Assembly (NCBI GenBank): GCA_964392385.1
Contig: CAYMPR010000004.1
Location: 1-64,000 of the forward strand
Reading direction: 5' to 3'
Length of the DNA: 64,000 nucleotides
DNA from: MWEH01 sp964392385
Lineage (GTDB): Bacteria; Bacillota; Clostridia; Christensenellales; DTU072
Every line of letters starts with the position of its first letter. Positions within the stretch are counted from its first letter, which is position 1. Below are positions 8,479 to 16,825 of the stretch, one piece after another. Under the pieces are notes generated by a model. The model searched no databases. It had not been told where the DNA came from and saw nothing but the letters and a program-made list of their open reading frames with translations. A program made the position numbers and the translations under genes.

Positions 8479-9091
8479 CTAACAAAGCCTTTTTTAGATT
8501 CACGAAGGTATCATCTACAGTTTCACTACCATCGATTCTAATAATTAAACCTTTCTTTTCATAATAAGCCAGTAGTGGTGCTGTGTTTTTCTCATAAACC
8601 TCAAGTCTTTTTAAGACAGTCTCTTCTTTATCATCGTCTCTTATGAAGAGCTCTTTACCACATTTTTCACATTTATTAGAAAAATATGAACTAGTGTTAT
8701 AGGTTGCCCCACAAGAACACATTCTTCTGCCAGATATTCTTTTAACTATTACTGAATAATCTACATCTATAACTATTACATAATCAAGCTTTGATATTTT
8801 GCCAAGATATTCAGCTTGGTTGATCGTCCTTGGATACCCATCAAGTATATATCCCTTTTCACAATCTTTTTGGGAAATTCTATCAGCTACGATTTTATCG
8901 ACAACTTCATCAGGGACTAGCAATCCTTTCTCGATGAACTTTTTCGCATCAATTCCTAGTTGAGTGCCATTTTTAATGTTTGCCCTTAGCACATCTCCAG
9001 TTGAGATATGGGGAATTCCATAATAAGAGGACATAACAACTGCTTGCGAACCTTTGCCAGCTCCAGGAGCACCTAAAAGTACTATATTCAT
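8465..9091 (-). CDS. adk: Adenylate kinase, long form with cysteine LID
   Basis: Interconverts ATP, AMP and ADP. P-loop GAPGAGKGSQA at residues 7-17, AMP-site ISTGDVLRANI, and DGYPRTINQA. The LID (about 121-155) carries C125, C127, C141 and C144. Gram-positive enzymes normally have CxxC at the first pair; here only one residue separates C125 and C127, so zinc coordination would be distorted or use another ligand. Overlaps the secY stop by one base (TAATG) and the map start by 14. Confidence 0.96.
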   Translation of the reverse strand: MNIVLLGAPGAGKGSQAVVMSSYYGIPHISTGDVLRANIKNGTQLGIDAKKFIEKGLLVPDEVVDKIVADRISQKDCEKGYILDGYPRTINQAEYLGKISKLDYVIVIDVDYSVIVKRISGRRMCSCGATYNTSSYFSNKCEKCGKELFIRDDDKEETVLKRLEVYEKNTAPLLAYYEKKGLIIRIDGSETVDDTFVNLKKALLDANH

Positions 9092-10437
9092 TATTTCAAA
9101 AATCCTTTATTGTTTTTAACCAACAATTGACCTTGGAGTTGTTTGTCAAATTCAAGAGCAACTGAAACTACTATCAATAATCCTGTCGCAGAGAAAGCTT
9201 GGCCAAAGCCTAAATCTGCAAAACCATCAACTTGTTGTAAAATCAATGTAGGTATGAGCGCTATAGTTGCCAAAAATAATGCTCCAAAAAGTGTTAGACG
9301 GTTATTAATTCTTCTTAGATATTCAGCTGTCTGTTTGCCAGGAGAAATACCACCAACTAAAGTACCACCTCTCTCTTTAAGGTTTTTGGCGACATCATCT
9401 GGGTCAAATTGAATTTGGGCATAAAAATATGCAAAGAAAATAATCAACAAGAACATAAAAGGTGCATATAGGTTGCCGTTAGTACCCATCCATTCCGACC
9501 AAAATAGACCAAATTTAGAAGTGCTCCATCCACCAAATTGAATTATCATTTGTGGAAACATGATTAATGATGAGGCAAATATTATTGGCATAACTCCGCC
9601 AGCACTAACCTTTAGAGGAATATATGTAGTTTGTGATTGAGTTTGGCGATTCCCAACAATTCTTCCGCCAGAATATATAACTCCCACTCTTCTTTCTGAC
9701 ATATCTACATACACTATTACAAGAATAAGCAAGAAGATTATCGCAAAGAATCCAAGAAGAAACCATATACCAGTTGTTGTTCCATTTTTCACTTGGTTTG
9801 GAATAGTAATTGAAGCAGCGCTTAAAATAGTCGATCCTAATGATGAAACAATACCAATAAAGATTATTAGAGAAGTTCCGTTGCCAACGCCATATTCTGT
9901 GATCCTTTCACCTATCCACATAACTAGAGATGATCCACCAACTAAGATTACAACGATACAAATCATTGTAAATATCTCATTAACTTTAAGAGTTGCATCA
10001 TCAAGTGTAGCGCCAAAAACTGGTGCAATATAATCTCTCCAAACAAACATTATCCCAATCGCCTGAACAAGAGCCAGTAAAATTGCTAAATATCTTGTAT
10101 ATTGAGTAATCTTTTTACGTCCTTCTTCGCCTTCTTTAGCAAGTTTGCCTAACCTAGGAATAATCAAAGTAAGAAGCTCCATTATGATGTATGAATTTAT
10201 AAAGGGAACAATTCCTAAAGCAAAAATAGTACCATTAGAAAAAGCTGACCCAGTTACAGTAGACAATAGTTGCAAAAAGTCATTATTTGCAATACTAGTT
10301 AATCCCATCGCTTGGACATCCAATCCTGGAATTGGGACAAAACACCCTATTCTATACATCAAAAGTAATCCCAATGTAAGCAGGATTTTTTTCCTTATTT
10401 CGTTATCTTTTAATGCGTTAATAATTGTTCTAAACAT
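9091..10437 (-). CDS. secY: Preprotein translocase subunit SecY
   Basis: Channel-forming membrane subunit of the Sec translocon. 448 residues with ten predicted hydrophobic segments. The cytoplasmic ribosome/SecA-contacting loop contains VYVDMSERRVGVIYSGG, and the later loop GGISPGKQTAEYLRRINNRLT. Both gene junctions are TAATG one-base overlaps (rplO before, adk after), so translation is tightly coupled. Confidence 0.97.
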   Translation of the reverse strand: MFRTIINALKDNEIRKKILLTLGLLLMYRIGCFVPIPGLDVQAMGLTSIANNDFLQLLSTVTGSAFSNGTIFALGIVPFINSYIIMELLTLIIPRLGKLAKEGEEGRKKITQYTRYLAILLALVQAIGIMFVWRDYIAPVFGATLDDATLKVNEIFTMICIVVILVGGSSLVMWIGERITEYGVGNGTSLIIFIGIVSSLGSTILSAASITIPNQVKNGTTTGIWFLLGFFAIIFLLILVIVYVDMSERRVGVIYSGGRIVGNRQTQSQTTYIPLKVSAGGVMPIIFASSLIMFPQMIIQFGGWSTSKFGLFWSEWMGTNGNLYAPFMFLLIIFFAYFYAQIQFDPDDVAKNLKERGGTLVGGISPGKQTAEYLRRINNRLTLFGALFLATIALIPTLILQQVDGFADLGFGQAFSATGLLIVVSVALEFDKQLQGQLLVKNNKGFLK

Positions 10438-10880
10438 TAAATTACCTCTATTTTTCCGCCTACCTTTTCAATTTTTTCAGAAGCAGTTTTTGAAAACTTT
10501 GCTGCTTTCACAGTAATTGCCTTACTCAGTTCGCCATCGCCTAAAACCTTTAATCCAGCAGCTTCTATTTTGCCTACAATACCCATATCATGAAGAGTTT
10601 CGAGATCGATTATTGAGCCAGCCTCAAAACATTCTAAAGATCCAACATTTACAATAGTATACTCAACTCTAAACTGACTGTTAAACCCACGTTTCGGTAT
10701 TCTTCTAGTAAGAGGCATTTGTCCACCTTCAAATCCAGGACGAACTCCACCTCCACTTCTTGCCCATTGTCCCTTATGTCCTTTACAGCTTGTCTTGCCA
10801 TGACCTGAGCCTATTCCTCTACCAATTCTTTTGGAAGATTTAACTGCGCCATCCGCAGGAGCAATTGAATTTAATTTCAT
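10437..10880 (-). CDS. rplO: 50S ribosomal protein L15
   Basis: Late-assembly large-subunit protein. It begins MKLNSIAPADGAVKSSKRIG and has the glycine-rich extension GRGIGSGHGKTSCKGHKGQ and the block GFEGGQMPLTRRIPKRGF. 147 residues. Stop overlaps the secY start. Confidence 0.97.
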   Translation of the reverse strand: MKLNSIAPADGAVKSSKRIGRGIGSGHGKTSCKGHKGQWARSGGGVRPGFEGGQMPLTRRIPKRGFNSQFRVEYTIVNVGSLECFEAGSIIDLETLHDMGIVGKIEAAGLKVLGDGELSKAITVKAAKFSKTASEKIEKVGGKIEVI

Positions 10881-10893
10881 ATTTCTTCTCCTA

Positions 10894-11076
10894 TTATTTA
10901 ACTTCTTCGACTTGAACCAAATGTTTGACTTTGAAAATCATTCCTCTTATCACAACATTATCTTCATGTATTTTTGACTGTCCAATTTTATGAAGGCCCA
11001 ATGCTAAAACCGTGTCTTTGTGGTTTTTAAGGGATCCAATGGTGCTTTTCATTAGTGTTACTTTAATTTGTGCCAT
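10894..11076 (-). CDS. rpmD: 50S ribosomal protein L30
   Basis: 60-residue protein that packs beside 5S rRNA-proximal helices. Recognised from IKVTLMKSTIGSLKNHKDTV, ALGLHKIGQSKIHEDN and the C-terminal MIFKVKHLVQVEE. Located between rpsE and rplO as expected. Confidence 0.95.
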   Translation of the reverse strand: MAQIKVTLMKSTIGSLKNHKDTVLALGLHKIGQSKIHEDNVVIRGMIFKVKHLVQVEEVK

Positions 11077-11088
11077 CGTTAACCTCCG

Positions 11089-11613
11089 TTATCCAATAAT
11101 CTCTTCAACTGTTTTCCCGCGAAGAGCAGCAACTTGTTCGAGCGTTCTAAGATTTCTAAGCCCTTCTACTGTCGCTTTAACACAATTAGTTGGGTTGTTA
11201 GTTCCTATTGACTTAGTCCTAATGTCTGATATTCCACATGCTTCGAGTACCGCACGCACTGGTCCACCAGCAATAACGCCAGCTCCTTGTTCTGCAGGTA
11301 TCATTATTACTTTGCCCGTTCCAAAAACCCCTATTACTTCGTGAGGGATTGTGGTCCCTTTTCTTGAAACCGTAAACATTTCACGTTCAGCTGTTTTTTG
11401 CGCTTTGGAAATAGCCTCTTGAACTTCCTTGGCTTTTCCAACGGCACATCCGACTTTCCCCATTCCATCGCCTACTACTACTAGAGCCGTAAACCTCATA
11501 TTTCTGCCACCTTTGACAACTTTTGCTACACGCTTAATATCAACGGTCTTTACTATAAGGTCATCTTTGGGATCTTTATTGAATCTATCTTTGTTATTTT
11601 CATTCCTTGCCAT
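11089..11613 (-). CDS. rpsE: 30S ribosomal protein S5
   Basis: Helps maintain decoding fidelity and unwinds mRNA at the entry site. Start chosen at 11613 (MARNENNKDRF), where AGGAG is 7 bases upstream; the longer open frame runs into rplR. The N-terminal dsRBD-like domain has DIKRVAKVVKGGRNMRFTAL, and the C-terminal fold PAEQGAGVIAGGPVRAVLE and GTNNPTNCVKAT. 174 residues. Confidence 0.97.
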   Translation of the reverse strand: MARNENNKDRFNKDPKDDLIVKTVDIKRVAKVVKGGRNMRFTALVVVGDGMGKVGCAVGKAKEVQEAISKAQKTAEREMFTVSRKGTTIPHEVIGVFGTGKVIMIPAEQGAGVIAGGPVRAVLEACGISDIRTKSIGTNNPTNCVKATVEGLRNLRTLEQVAALRGKTVEEIIG

Positions 11614-11623
11614 ATCTTTTCTC

Positions 11624-11992
11624 CTAAAAATCAAGTCCGGCTTTTCTTGCGCCGTCTGCAAAAGCTGCTACTCTTCCTGTGTACAAATATCCACCACGAT
11701 CAAATACTATTTTTTTATAGCCTTTTTCTATCGCTCTTTTACCAAGCTCTTCTCCAACGATTGAAGCTTGTTGAACTTTTGTCTTTCCTGCCGTTTTTGC
11801 GGCTATTTCTTTTTCTACAGTGTTTGCAGCTACTAATGTAGCACCCGCTTTATCATCAATCAACTGACCATAAATATGGGAGGTTGATCTGTAAACATTC
11901 AAACGAGGGCATTCTAGTGTACCATTGATGTCTTTTCTAATTCTTAAATGCCTTTTTTGTCTTGATTCATTTTTATTTGGTTTATTGATCAT
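11624..11992 (-). CDS. rplR: 50S ribosomal protein L18
   Basis: 5S rRNA-binding protein of the central protuberance. Blocks: RHLRIRKDINGTLECPRLNV, STSHIYGQLIDD, FDRGGYLYTGRVAAFADGAR and the final AGLDF. 122 residues, basic N-terminus. Confidence 0.97.
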   Translation of the reverse strand: MINKPNKNESRQKRHLRIRKDINGTLECPRLNVYRSTSHIYGQLIDDKAGATLVAANTVEKEIAAKTAGKTKVQQASIVGEELGKRAIEKGYKKIVFDRGGYLYTGRVAAFADGARKAGLDF

Positions 11993-12003
11993 ATATAATC
12001 CTC

Positions 12004-12549
12004 CTATTTCCCTGCGGCCTTGATTTCTTTGCGAAGTATTATCTCATCCTTATATCTTATCCCATAGCCATGATAAGGTTCTGGTTTTCTCTTTGCTTTA
12101 ATGTCTGCAGCGCACTGTCCTACGACTGTCTTATCACAGCCCTCAACTACAATTTCTGTCGGACCAGCAACTGAGAGTTTAACCCCTTCTGGACTATCAA
12201 AGTTTATAGGTTTACTAAACCCTATATTCATGACAAGAGTTTTTCCTTGCATAGCAACTTTATACCCTACACCATTAACAATCAAACGCTTTTCAAATCC
12301 CTTTTCAACTCCTAGAACCATATTAGCAAGTAGAGAGCGATATAATCCATGCATAGCATTTTGCTCTTGCGAGTTGTCATTTAGAACTAAGTGAAGAACA
12401 CCAGCCTTATTTTGAAACTCGATTTTCGCGCTACTTGATATTTCTTGTTTTAGAGTACCTTTAGGTCCTTTAATTGTCACAACGCCATCTGAAAAATTAA
12501 AGGTTGTGTTTGGGCCAAGTTTGATACTTTTAACACCTATTCTTGACAT
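12004..12549 (-). CDS. rplF: 50S ribosomal protein L6
   Basis: Two-domain protein near the factor-binding site. It begins MSRIGVKSIKLGPN; domain 1 has VTIKGPKGTLKQE and domain 2 GVGYKVAMQGKTLVMNIGFS. The rRNA-contact tail KRKPEPYHGYGIRYKDE is intact. 181 residues. Confidence 0.97.
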   Translation of the reverse strand: MSRIGVKSIKLGPNTTFNFSDGVVTIKGPKGTLKQEISSSAKIEFQNKAGVLHLVLNDNSQEQNAMHGLYRSLLANMVLGVEKGFEKRLIVNGVGYKVAMQGKTLVMNIGFSKPINFDSPEGVKLSVAGPTEIVVEGCDKTVVGQCAADIKAKRKPEPYHGYGIRYKDEIILRKEIKAAGK

Positions 12550-12559
12550 TATCTACCTC

Positions 12560-12961
12560 CTACCACACATAAGCGATTACTTCGCCGCCTGCTCCATGCT
12601 CTCTTGCTTTTCTATCTGTCATTAATCCAGTTGAAGTAGAAATAATCGCAATTCCCATTCCGCCAAGGACTCTGGGAAGGGCGGTAGCTTTAGCATAAAC
12701 ACGAAGGCGTGGTTTACTAATTCTTTTTAATCCCCTAATTGCTTTTTCTTTATTTGAATACTTCAATACAATATGTAAGGTATCTTGTACTTGACCTTCT
12801 GTTTGGACTATGCTAGCAGATTCTAAGTAACCCTCTTCAACCAAAATATTTGCAATTGCATGCTTGATTTTGCTTGATGGCATATCTACTGATTGGCTTT
12901 TGGCCGATAATCCGTTACGGATACGAGTTAGCATATCTGCTATTGGATCTGTCATTGTCAT
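12560..12961 (-). CDS. rpsH: 30S ribosomal protein S8
   Basis: Binds the central domain of 16S rRNA and, in E. coli, represses the spc operon. DPIADMLTRIRNGLSAKS near the N-terminus and ALPRVLGGMGIAIISTSTG, REHGAGGEVIAYVW at the C-terminus. The first of two ATG codons is used because GGAGG is 7 bases upstream of it. 133 residues. Confidence 0.97.
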   Translation of the reverse strand: MTMTDPIADMLTRIRNGLSAKSQSVDMPSSKIKHAIANILVEEGYLESASIVQTEGQVQDTLHIVLKYSNKEKAIRGLKRISKPRLRVYAKATALPRVLGGMGIAIISTSTGLMTDRKAREHGAGGEVIAYVW

Positions 12962-12972
12962 AATATTACCTC

Positions 12973-13158
12973 CTACCAGCTAGACTTGCGTACACCGGGA
13001 ATCTGCCCTTTGTGTGCAAGCTCTCTAAAGCAAATTCTACAAATTCCATACTTTCTAAGTACTGCATGTGGTCTTCCGCAAATAGAGCACCTTGTATACT
13101 CTCTTGAGGAGAACTTTTGTTTCTTTTGCTGTTTATTTATCATCGATTTCTTTGCCAT
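12973..13158 (-). CDS. rpsZ: 30S ribosomal protein S14, zinc type
   Basis: 61-residue zinc form of S14 (also annotated rpsN type Z). Cysteines 24, 27, 40 and 43 form two CxxC pairs around the KYGICR turn, and the tail GQIPGVRKSSW is standard. Confidence 0.97.
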   Translation of the reverse strand: MAKKSMINKQQKKQKFSSREYTRCSICGRPHAVLRKYGICRICFRELAHKGQIPGVRKSSW

Positions 13159-13172
13159 ATTAACCTAACCTC

Positions 13173-13763
13173 CTACTTTGAGAACGGCATGCCAAGAAGA
13201 GTCAATAATTCTTTTGCTTCTTCATCACTTTTCGCCGATGTAACAAAACTTATATCAAATCCCCTAACACGTTCGATTTCATCGTATGAAATCTCGGGGA
13301 AAATTAGCTGTTCCTTAATACCAAGTGCATAATTTCCTCTTCCATCAAATGCTTTAGGAGAAATTCCCTTGAAGTCCCTTACTCTAGGAAGCGCGATTGA
13401 AACTAACTTGTCAAAAAAGTCCCACATACGATCTGCCCTTAAAGTAACCATTGCAGCTACAGATTGTCCTTGTCTAATCTTGAAGTTTGCAACAGACTTT
13501 TTAGCCTTGGTCACAACAGCTTTTTGGCCCGCCACTGTTTCAAGCTCTTTTACTGCAAGTTGCATACTTTTTGCATTTTCCTTGACATCTCCTAAGCGCA
13601 TGTTCAATACAATCTTTTCCAATCTTGGCACTTGCATAACTGAAGTATAGTTAAATTTTTTCATCATTGCCGGGATTATTTCTTGATTGAACTTGACTTT
13701 TAGTCTTCTAACTTCTCTTGGTGCTGGAGCCTGCTTCACCGCTGTCTCTTTCTTAGTAGCCAT
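13173..13763 (-). CDS. rplE: 50S ribosomal protein L5
   Basis: 5S rRNA and P-site tRNA contact protein. The core contains NYTSVMQVPRLEKIVLNMRLGD, GQSVAAMVTLRADRMWDFFD, LPRVRDFKGISPKAFDGRGN and QLIFPEISYDEI. It has about 20 extra residues at the N-terminus, rich in K, A and P, ahead of the usual start of homology. The only reasonable ribosome site is before this longer start, so the extension is probably real. 196 residues. Confidence 0.96.
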   Translation of the reverse strand: MATKKETAVKQAPAPREVRRLKVKFNQEIIPAMMKKFNYTSVMQVPRLEKIVLNMRLGDVKENAKSMQLAVKELETVAGQKAVVTKAKKSVANFKIRQGQSVAAMVTLRADRMWDFFDKLVSIALPRVRDFKGISPKAFDGRGNYALGIKEQLIFPEISYDEIERVRGFDISFVTSAKSDEEAKELLTLLGMPFSK

Positions 13764-13774
13764 TTTGCCCCTCC

Positions 13775-14338
13775 TTACTTATTATCACTATTTCCGACAT
13801 CTTTTTTATCGGAATCTGCGCTTTCAACTTTCTTTTTAGTTCTAACAGTTGCAGTCGTTTTCTTTACTTCTTTCTCTTCAACTGGAGCTATTGTTGCTGT
13901 TTCTGTAACAGGTGCTATTACCTCTGTATTTTGAACTTCGGCATCAGCTTTCTTGACTGCCGTCTTTTTCCTTACAGTAGCTTTTGCTGCAGCCTTGGCC
14001 GAAGCTTTTTTAGTTACAAGAACCTCACCACATTTTTTGCATACACGCACTTTATTGCCATCAACTATGCTGACACCAATTCTTGTGGGTTTATTACATG
14101 CAGCGCAGACAGGTAATACATTACTTATATCAACGCTTCCAGGCATCTTAACAAGTCCACCTTTTTCATTTGCTTTGCGCGCCTTAACTGCTTTTGTATT
14201 GACTGTTGATAATCCTGTACCTTCCACGAACACTCTATTATTTTCAGTGTCAACGGATATTATTTGTGCAGTTTTACCTTTGTCTTTACCTGCAATAATC
14301 ATCACGTAATCGTCTTTACGAAGTTTTGATTTAGCCAT
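13775..14338 (-). CDS. rplX: 50S ribosomal protein L24 with long charged tail
   Basis: Assembly initiator of the large subunit. Start at 14338 (MAKSKLRKDDYVMIIAGKDKG), with GGAGGAGAG upstream. KOW domain in the first 40 residues; a four-cysteine knuckle at C78, C81, C100 and C103. From about residue 108 to the end (187) there is an 80-residue tail of K, A, T, V and E, resembling histone-H1-like or low-complexity tails. Normal bacterial L24 is near 100-110 residues. The tail is in frame and ends 12 bases before rplE, so it is encoded, not read-through. Confidence 0.95.
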   Translation of the reverse strand: MAKSKLRKDDYVMIIAGKDKGKTAQIISVDTENNRVFVEGTGLSTVNTKAVKARKANEKGGLVKMPGSVDISNVLPVCAACNKPTRIGVSIVDGNKVRVCKKCGEVLVTKKASAKAAAKATVRKKTAVKKADAEVQNTEVIAPVTETATIAPVEEKEVKKTTATVRTKKKVESADSDKKDVGNSDNK

Positions 14339-14348
14339 ATCTCTCCTC

Positions 14349-14723
14349 CTATAGTACTTCAGGAGCAAGGGAAATAATTTTCATATATCCCTTTTCTCTT
14401 AATTCTCTTGCAATAGGTCCAAAAATACGAGTTCCTTTCGGCTGTTTTTGGACAGGATTGTCAATAATTACTGCAGCATTATCATCAAATCTAATAACAG
14501 TGCCATCTTTTCTTTGAAGTTCTTTGTGTGTTCTTACAATAACAGCTTTGACAACTTCACCTTTTTTTACAATTCCGCCAGGAGTTGCTGTTTTAACAGA
14601 AGCTACAATTACATCCCCTATCTCACCTGTTCTAACAAAAGATCCGCCAAGAACACGTATACACATTATCTCTTTAGCGCCACTATTATCTGCTACTTTT
14701 AATCTTGTTTGAGGTTGAATCAT
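14349..14723 (-). CDS. rplN: 50S ribosomal protein L14
   Basis: Forms part of intersubunit bridges next to L19. MIQPQTRLKVADNSGAKEIM at the start, KGEVVKAVIVRTHKE and RIFGPIARELREKGYMKIIS near the end. 124 residues, about the usual length. Confidence 0.97.
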   Translation of the reverse strand: MIQPQTRLKVADNSGAKEIMCIRVLGGSFVRTGEIGDVIVASVKTATPGGIVKKGEVVKAVIVRTHKELQRKDGTVIRFDDNAAVIIDNPVQKQPKGTRIFGPIARELREKGYMKIISLAPEVL

Positions 14724-14735
14724 TATATTTGCCTC

Positions 14736-14993
14736 CTATTTAGCTTTTTCAACAATACTGACTAAACGCCAGCGTTTGATCTTAGATAAAGGTCTTGTTT
14801 CCATAATCTCCACGATATCCCCGATTCCGCATTCATTATTTTCATCGTGAGCATATAGCTTTTTAGATCTAACAATAAACTTTTTATAGACTGGGTGCTT
14901 AGTTCTTTGCTCGATTTTAACAACTATGGTTTTATCCATAACATTGCTTACGACTTCGCCAACCCTAGTTTTTCTTAAATTCCTTTCTTCCAT
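14736..14993 (-). CDS. rpsQ: 30S ribosomal protein S17
   Basis: Early-binding 16S rRNA protein with an OB-fold. Start chosen at ATG 14993 (MEERNLRKTRVGEVVS); the in-frame TTG at 15008 is itself part of the GGAGGA ribosome site. Core: VMDKTIVVKIEQRTKHPVYKK... then GIGDIVEIMETRPLSKIKRW. 85 residues. Confidence 0.95.
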   Translation of the reverse strand: MEERNLRKTRVGEVVSNVMDKTIVVKIEQRTKHPVYKKFIVRSKKLYAHDENNECGIGDIVEIMETRPLSKIKRWRLVSIVEKAK

Positions 14994-15010
14994 ATTATAA
15001 TCCTCCAATA

Positions 15011-15256
15011 TTAAGCTTTAGACTTGGTTGTCTTTTTCTTAACGGCTTTGGTAGGCTCTTCGGAAATTCCGAGTTGTCTTTGCCTAAGCACGGTAAGCGC
15101 TCTTGCTATATCTTTTTTGCATTCATTGATACTCAAAGGATTCGATAATTTAGAGACGGATTGCTTGAAGCGTAATTCAAACAGTTCCTTTTTGAGCTCT
15201 TGAACCTTATTGTTCAATTCTTCACTTGTCATTTCGAAAAAAATATTAACTTTCAT
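15011..15256 (-). CDS. rpmC: 50S ribosomal protein L29
   Basis: Small helical protein at the tunnel exit, close to the SRP and trigger-factor docking site. Core: ELNNKVQELKKELFELRFKQ and INECKKDIARALTVLRQRQL. At 81 residues it is about 15 longer than usual, with a lysine-rich tail EEPTKAVKKKTTKSKA. Start overlaps the rplP stop by one base (TAATG). Confidence 0.95.
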   Translation of the reverse strand: MKVNIFFEMTSEELNNKVQELKKELFELRFKQSVSKLSNPLSINECKKDIARALTVLRQRQLGISEEPTKAVKKKTTKSKA

Positions 15257-15690
15257 TATTCTTCACCGCCTTGTTCCACCATATCAGTCTTTTTCACAAA
15301 TTTGGATTTGATAGGCAATTTATGACCAGCAAGTCTTAATGCTTCCCTGGCCTCGTTCTCTGGAATGCCACTCATCTCAAATAATATTCTATCTGGCTTA
15401 ACAACCGCTATCCAATATTCTGGTGATCCCTTTCCACTTCCCATACGGGTATCAGCAGGTTTCTTGGTGACCGACATATGGGGGAATATATTAACCCACA
15501 CTCTTCCACCACGTTTAATATATCTTGTCATTGCGACACGAGCTGCCTCAATTTGATTGCTCTTAATTCTGCCTGGCTCTAAGGCTACAAGGCCATATTC
15601 ACCGTATGCAATCGTATTTCCTATCGTTGCTCTTCCCCTAATAGTGGTAAGATGCTGCTTTCTTCTTTTTACTCTCTTAGGCATTAACAT
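15256..15690 (-). CDS. rplP: 50S ribosomal protein L16
   Basis: Positions the A-site tRNA elbow. MPKRVKRRKQHLTTIRG near the N-terminus, then TRMGSGKGSPEYWIAVVKPD and ENEAREALRLAGHKLPIKSK. The first ATG (15690) is used since AGGAGG is 11 bases upstream, within the 3' end of rpsC; a second ATG two codons on is possible. 144 residues. Confidence 0.96.
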   Translation of the reverse strand: MLMPKRVKRRKQHLTTIRGRATIGNTIAYGEYGLVALEPGRIKSNQIEAARVAMTRYIKRGGRVWVNIFPHMSVTKKPADTRMGSGKGSPEYWIAVVKPDRILFEMSGIPENEAREALRLAGHKLPIKSKFVKKTDMVEQGGEE

Positions 15691-15691
15691 A

Positions 15692-16411
15692 TTAGTTATT
15701 ACCTCCTTTCAATTTGCCGAAAATCTCACCTTTATAAATCCAAACCTTGACTCCCAAAACGCCATAGGTGGTATGAGCTGTAGCAAATCCATAATCTATA
15801 TCTGCTCTCATAGTTTGTAGAGGAATAGAGCCTTCATGATAACTCTCTGATCTAGCAATTTCATTGCCATCCAAACGGCCACTTACCATGGCTTTTATTC
15901 CCTTAGCTCCTGCTTTCATAGTTCTAGACATTGAACCCTTCATTGCTCTTCTAAAAGGTGTTCTCTTTTCTAGCTGTGCAGCAATATTCTCGGAGACTAT
16001 TTGTGCATCCATATCGGTGTTTTTAATTTCGTGAATATTAACATTAAAAGTTTTGTCAGGACCAACTATTTTTCTAATTGACTCGTTGATATCATCAATG
16101 CCTTTTTCTTTAGAAACAGTTGCTTCCACAGGAGAAGGTGTCTCGCTTGCTTGGCCTCTTGCTGAATGAAGTTTTTTGCCTACTGCAACGCCAACTCTTC
16201 CACAATAAACATCAATTTTTATATTTTGAGCTGCTCTTTCTATTTGAATACTAGAAATAGCGGCCTCATAATAATTCTTTTTTATAAATTCTCTTATTAA
16301 GTAGTCCTCTTTGAGATATTTACCAAATTCTTTTTTGCCGGCATACCATGTGCTCTTAAAAGGATATATGACGCCAACTCTTAAACCTGTCGGATTAATT
16401 TTTTGTCCCAT
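15692..16411 (-). CDS. rpsC: 30S ribosomal protein S3 with insertion in the KH loop
   Basis: Lines the mRNA entry channel. N-terminus MGQKINPTGLRVGVIYPF and C-terminal domain LDGNEIARSESYHEGSIPLQ, DIDYGFATAHTTYGVLGVKV are canonical. In the KH domain the usual GKGG nucleic-acid loop is broken after GK (residues 78-79) by about 24 extra residues (80-103) rich in S, A, E, T and K, then the KH helix resumes with GIDDINESIRKIVG. The frame is intact. 239 residues against about 215-220 normally. Confidence 0.95.
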   Translation of the reverse strand: MGQKINPTGLRVGVIYPFKSTWYAGKKEFGKYLKEDYLIREFIKKNYYEAAISSIQIERAAQNIKIDVYCGRVGVAVGKKLHSARGQASETPSPVEATVSKEKGIDDINESIRKIVGPDKTFNVNIHEIKNTDMDAQIVSENIAAQLEKRTPFRRAMKGSMSRTMKAGAKGIKAMVSGRLDGNEIARSESYHEGSIPLQTMRADIDYGFATAHTTYGVLGVKVWIYKGEIFGKLKGGNN

Positions 16412-16426
16412 GTTAATTCTTTCCTC

Positions 16427-16816
16427 CTATCCTTCTATTTCAGCAAGTACTACTGATATATGGCTTGTACGCTTTAGTATGCTTGCGCCTCTACCTTTTG
16501 CTCTTGCTTTAAATCTTTTTAGAGTCGGGCCTTGCTCAGCAACGGCTTTGATTACGCGTAATGAATCCTTATTTAGATTCATATTATTTTCAGCATTTGC
16601 AGCTGCGGAATTTAAAGCTTTCAAAACTGGCTCACTCGACGCTTTATTCATATTATTTAGTATAGCTACAGCCTCTTCATATTTCTTCCCACGAATAAGT
16701 GCTAAAGTAGCATTTACTTTATTTGCAGATATTCTCACATATTTCGACTTTGCATGGGGTAAATTGACTCTAGCTTCATCACGTGCTTTTGTCTTTTCTC
16801 TACTTCTAGTTGCCAT
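16427..16816 (-). CDS. rplV: 50S ribosomal protein L22
   Basis: Its beta hairpin reaches into the exit tunnel. SKYVRISANKVNATLALIRG, EPVLKALNSAAANAENN and the hairpin FKARAKGRGASILKRTSHIS are all present. 129 residues; the N-terminal basic stretch before SKYVRIS is slightly longer than average. Confidence 0.96.
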   Translation of the reverse strand: MATRSREKTKARDEARVNLPHAKSKYVRISANKVNATLALIRGKKYEEAVAILNNMNKASSEPVLKALNSAAANAENNMNLNKDSLRVIKAVAEQGPTLKRFKARAKGRGASILKRTSHISVVLAEIEG

Positions 16817-16825
16817 AATTTCCTC

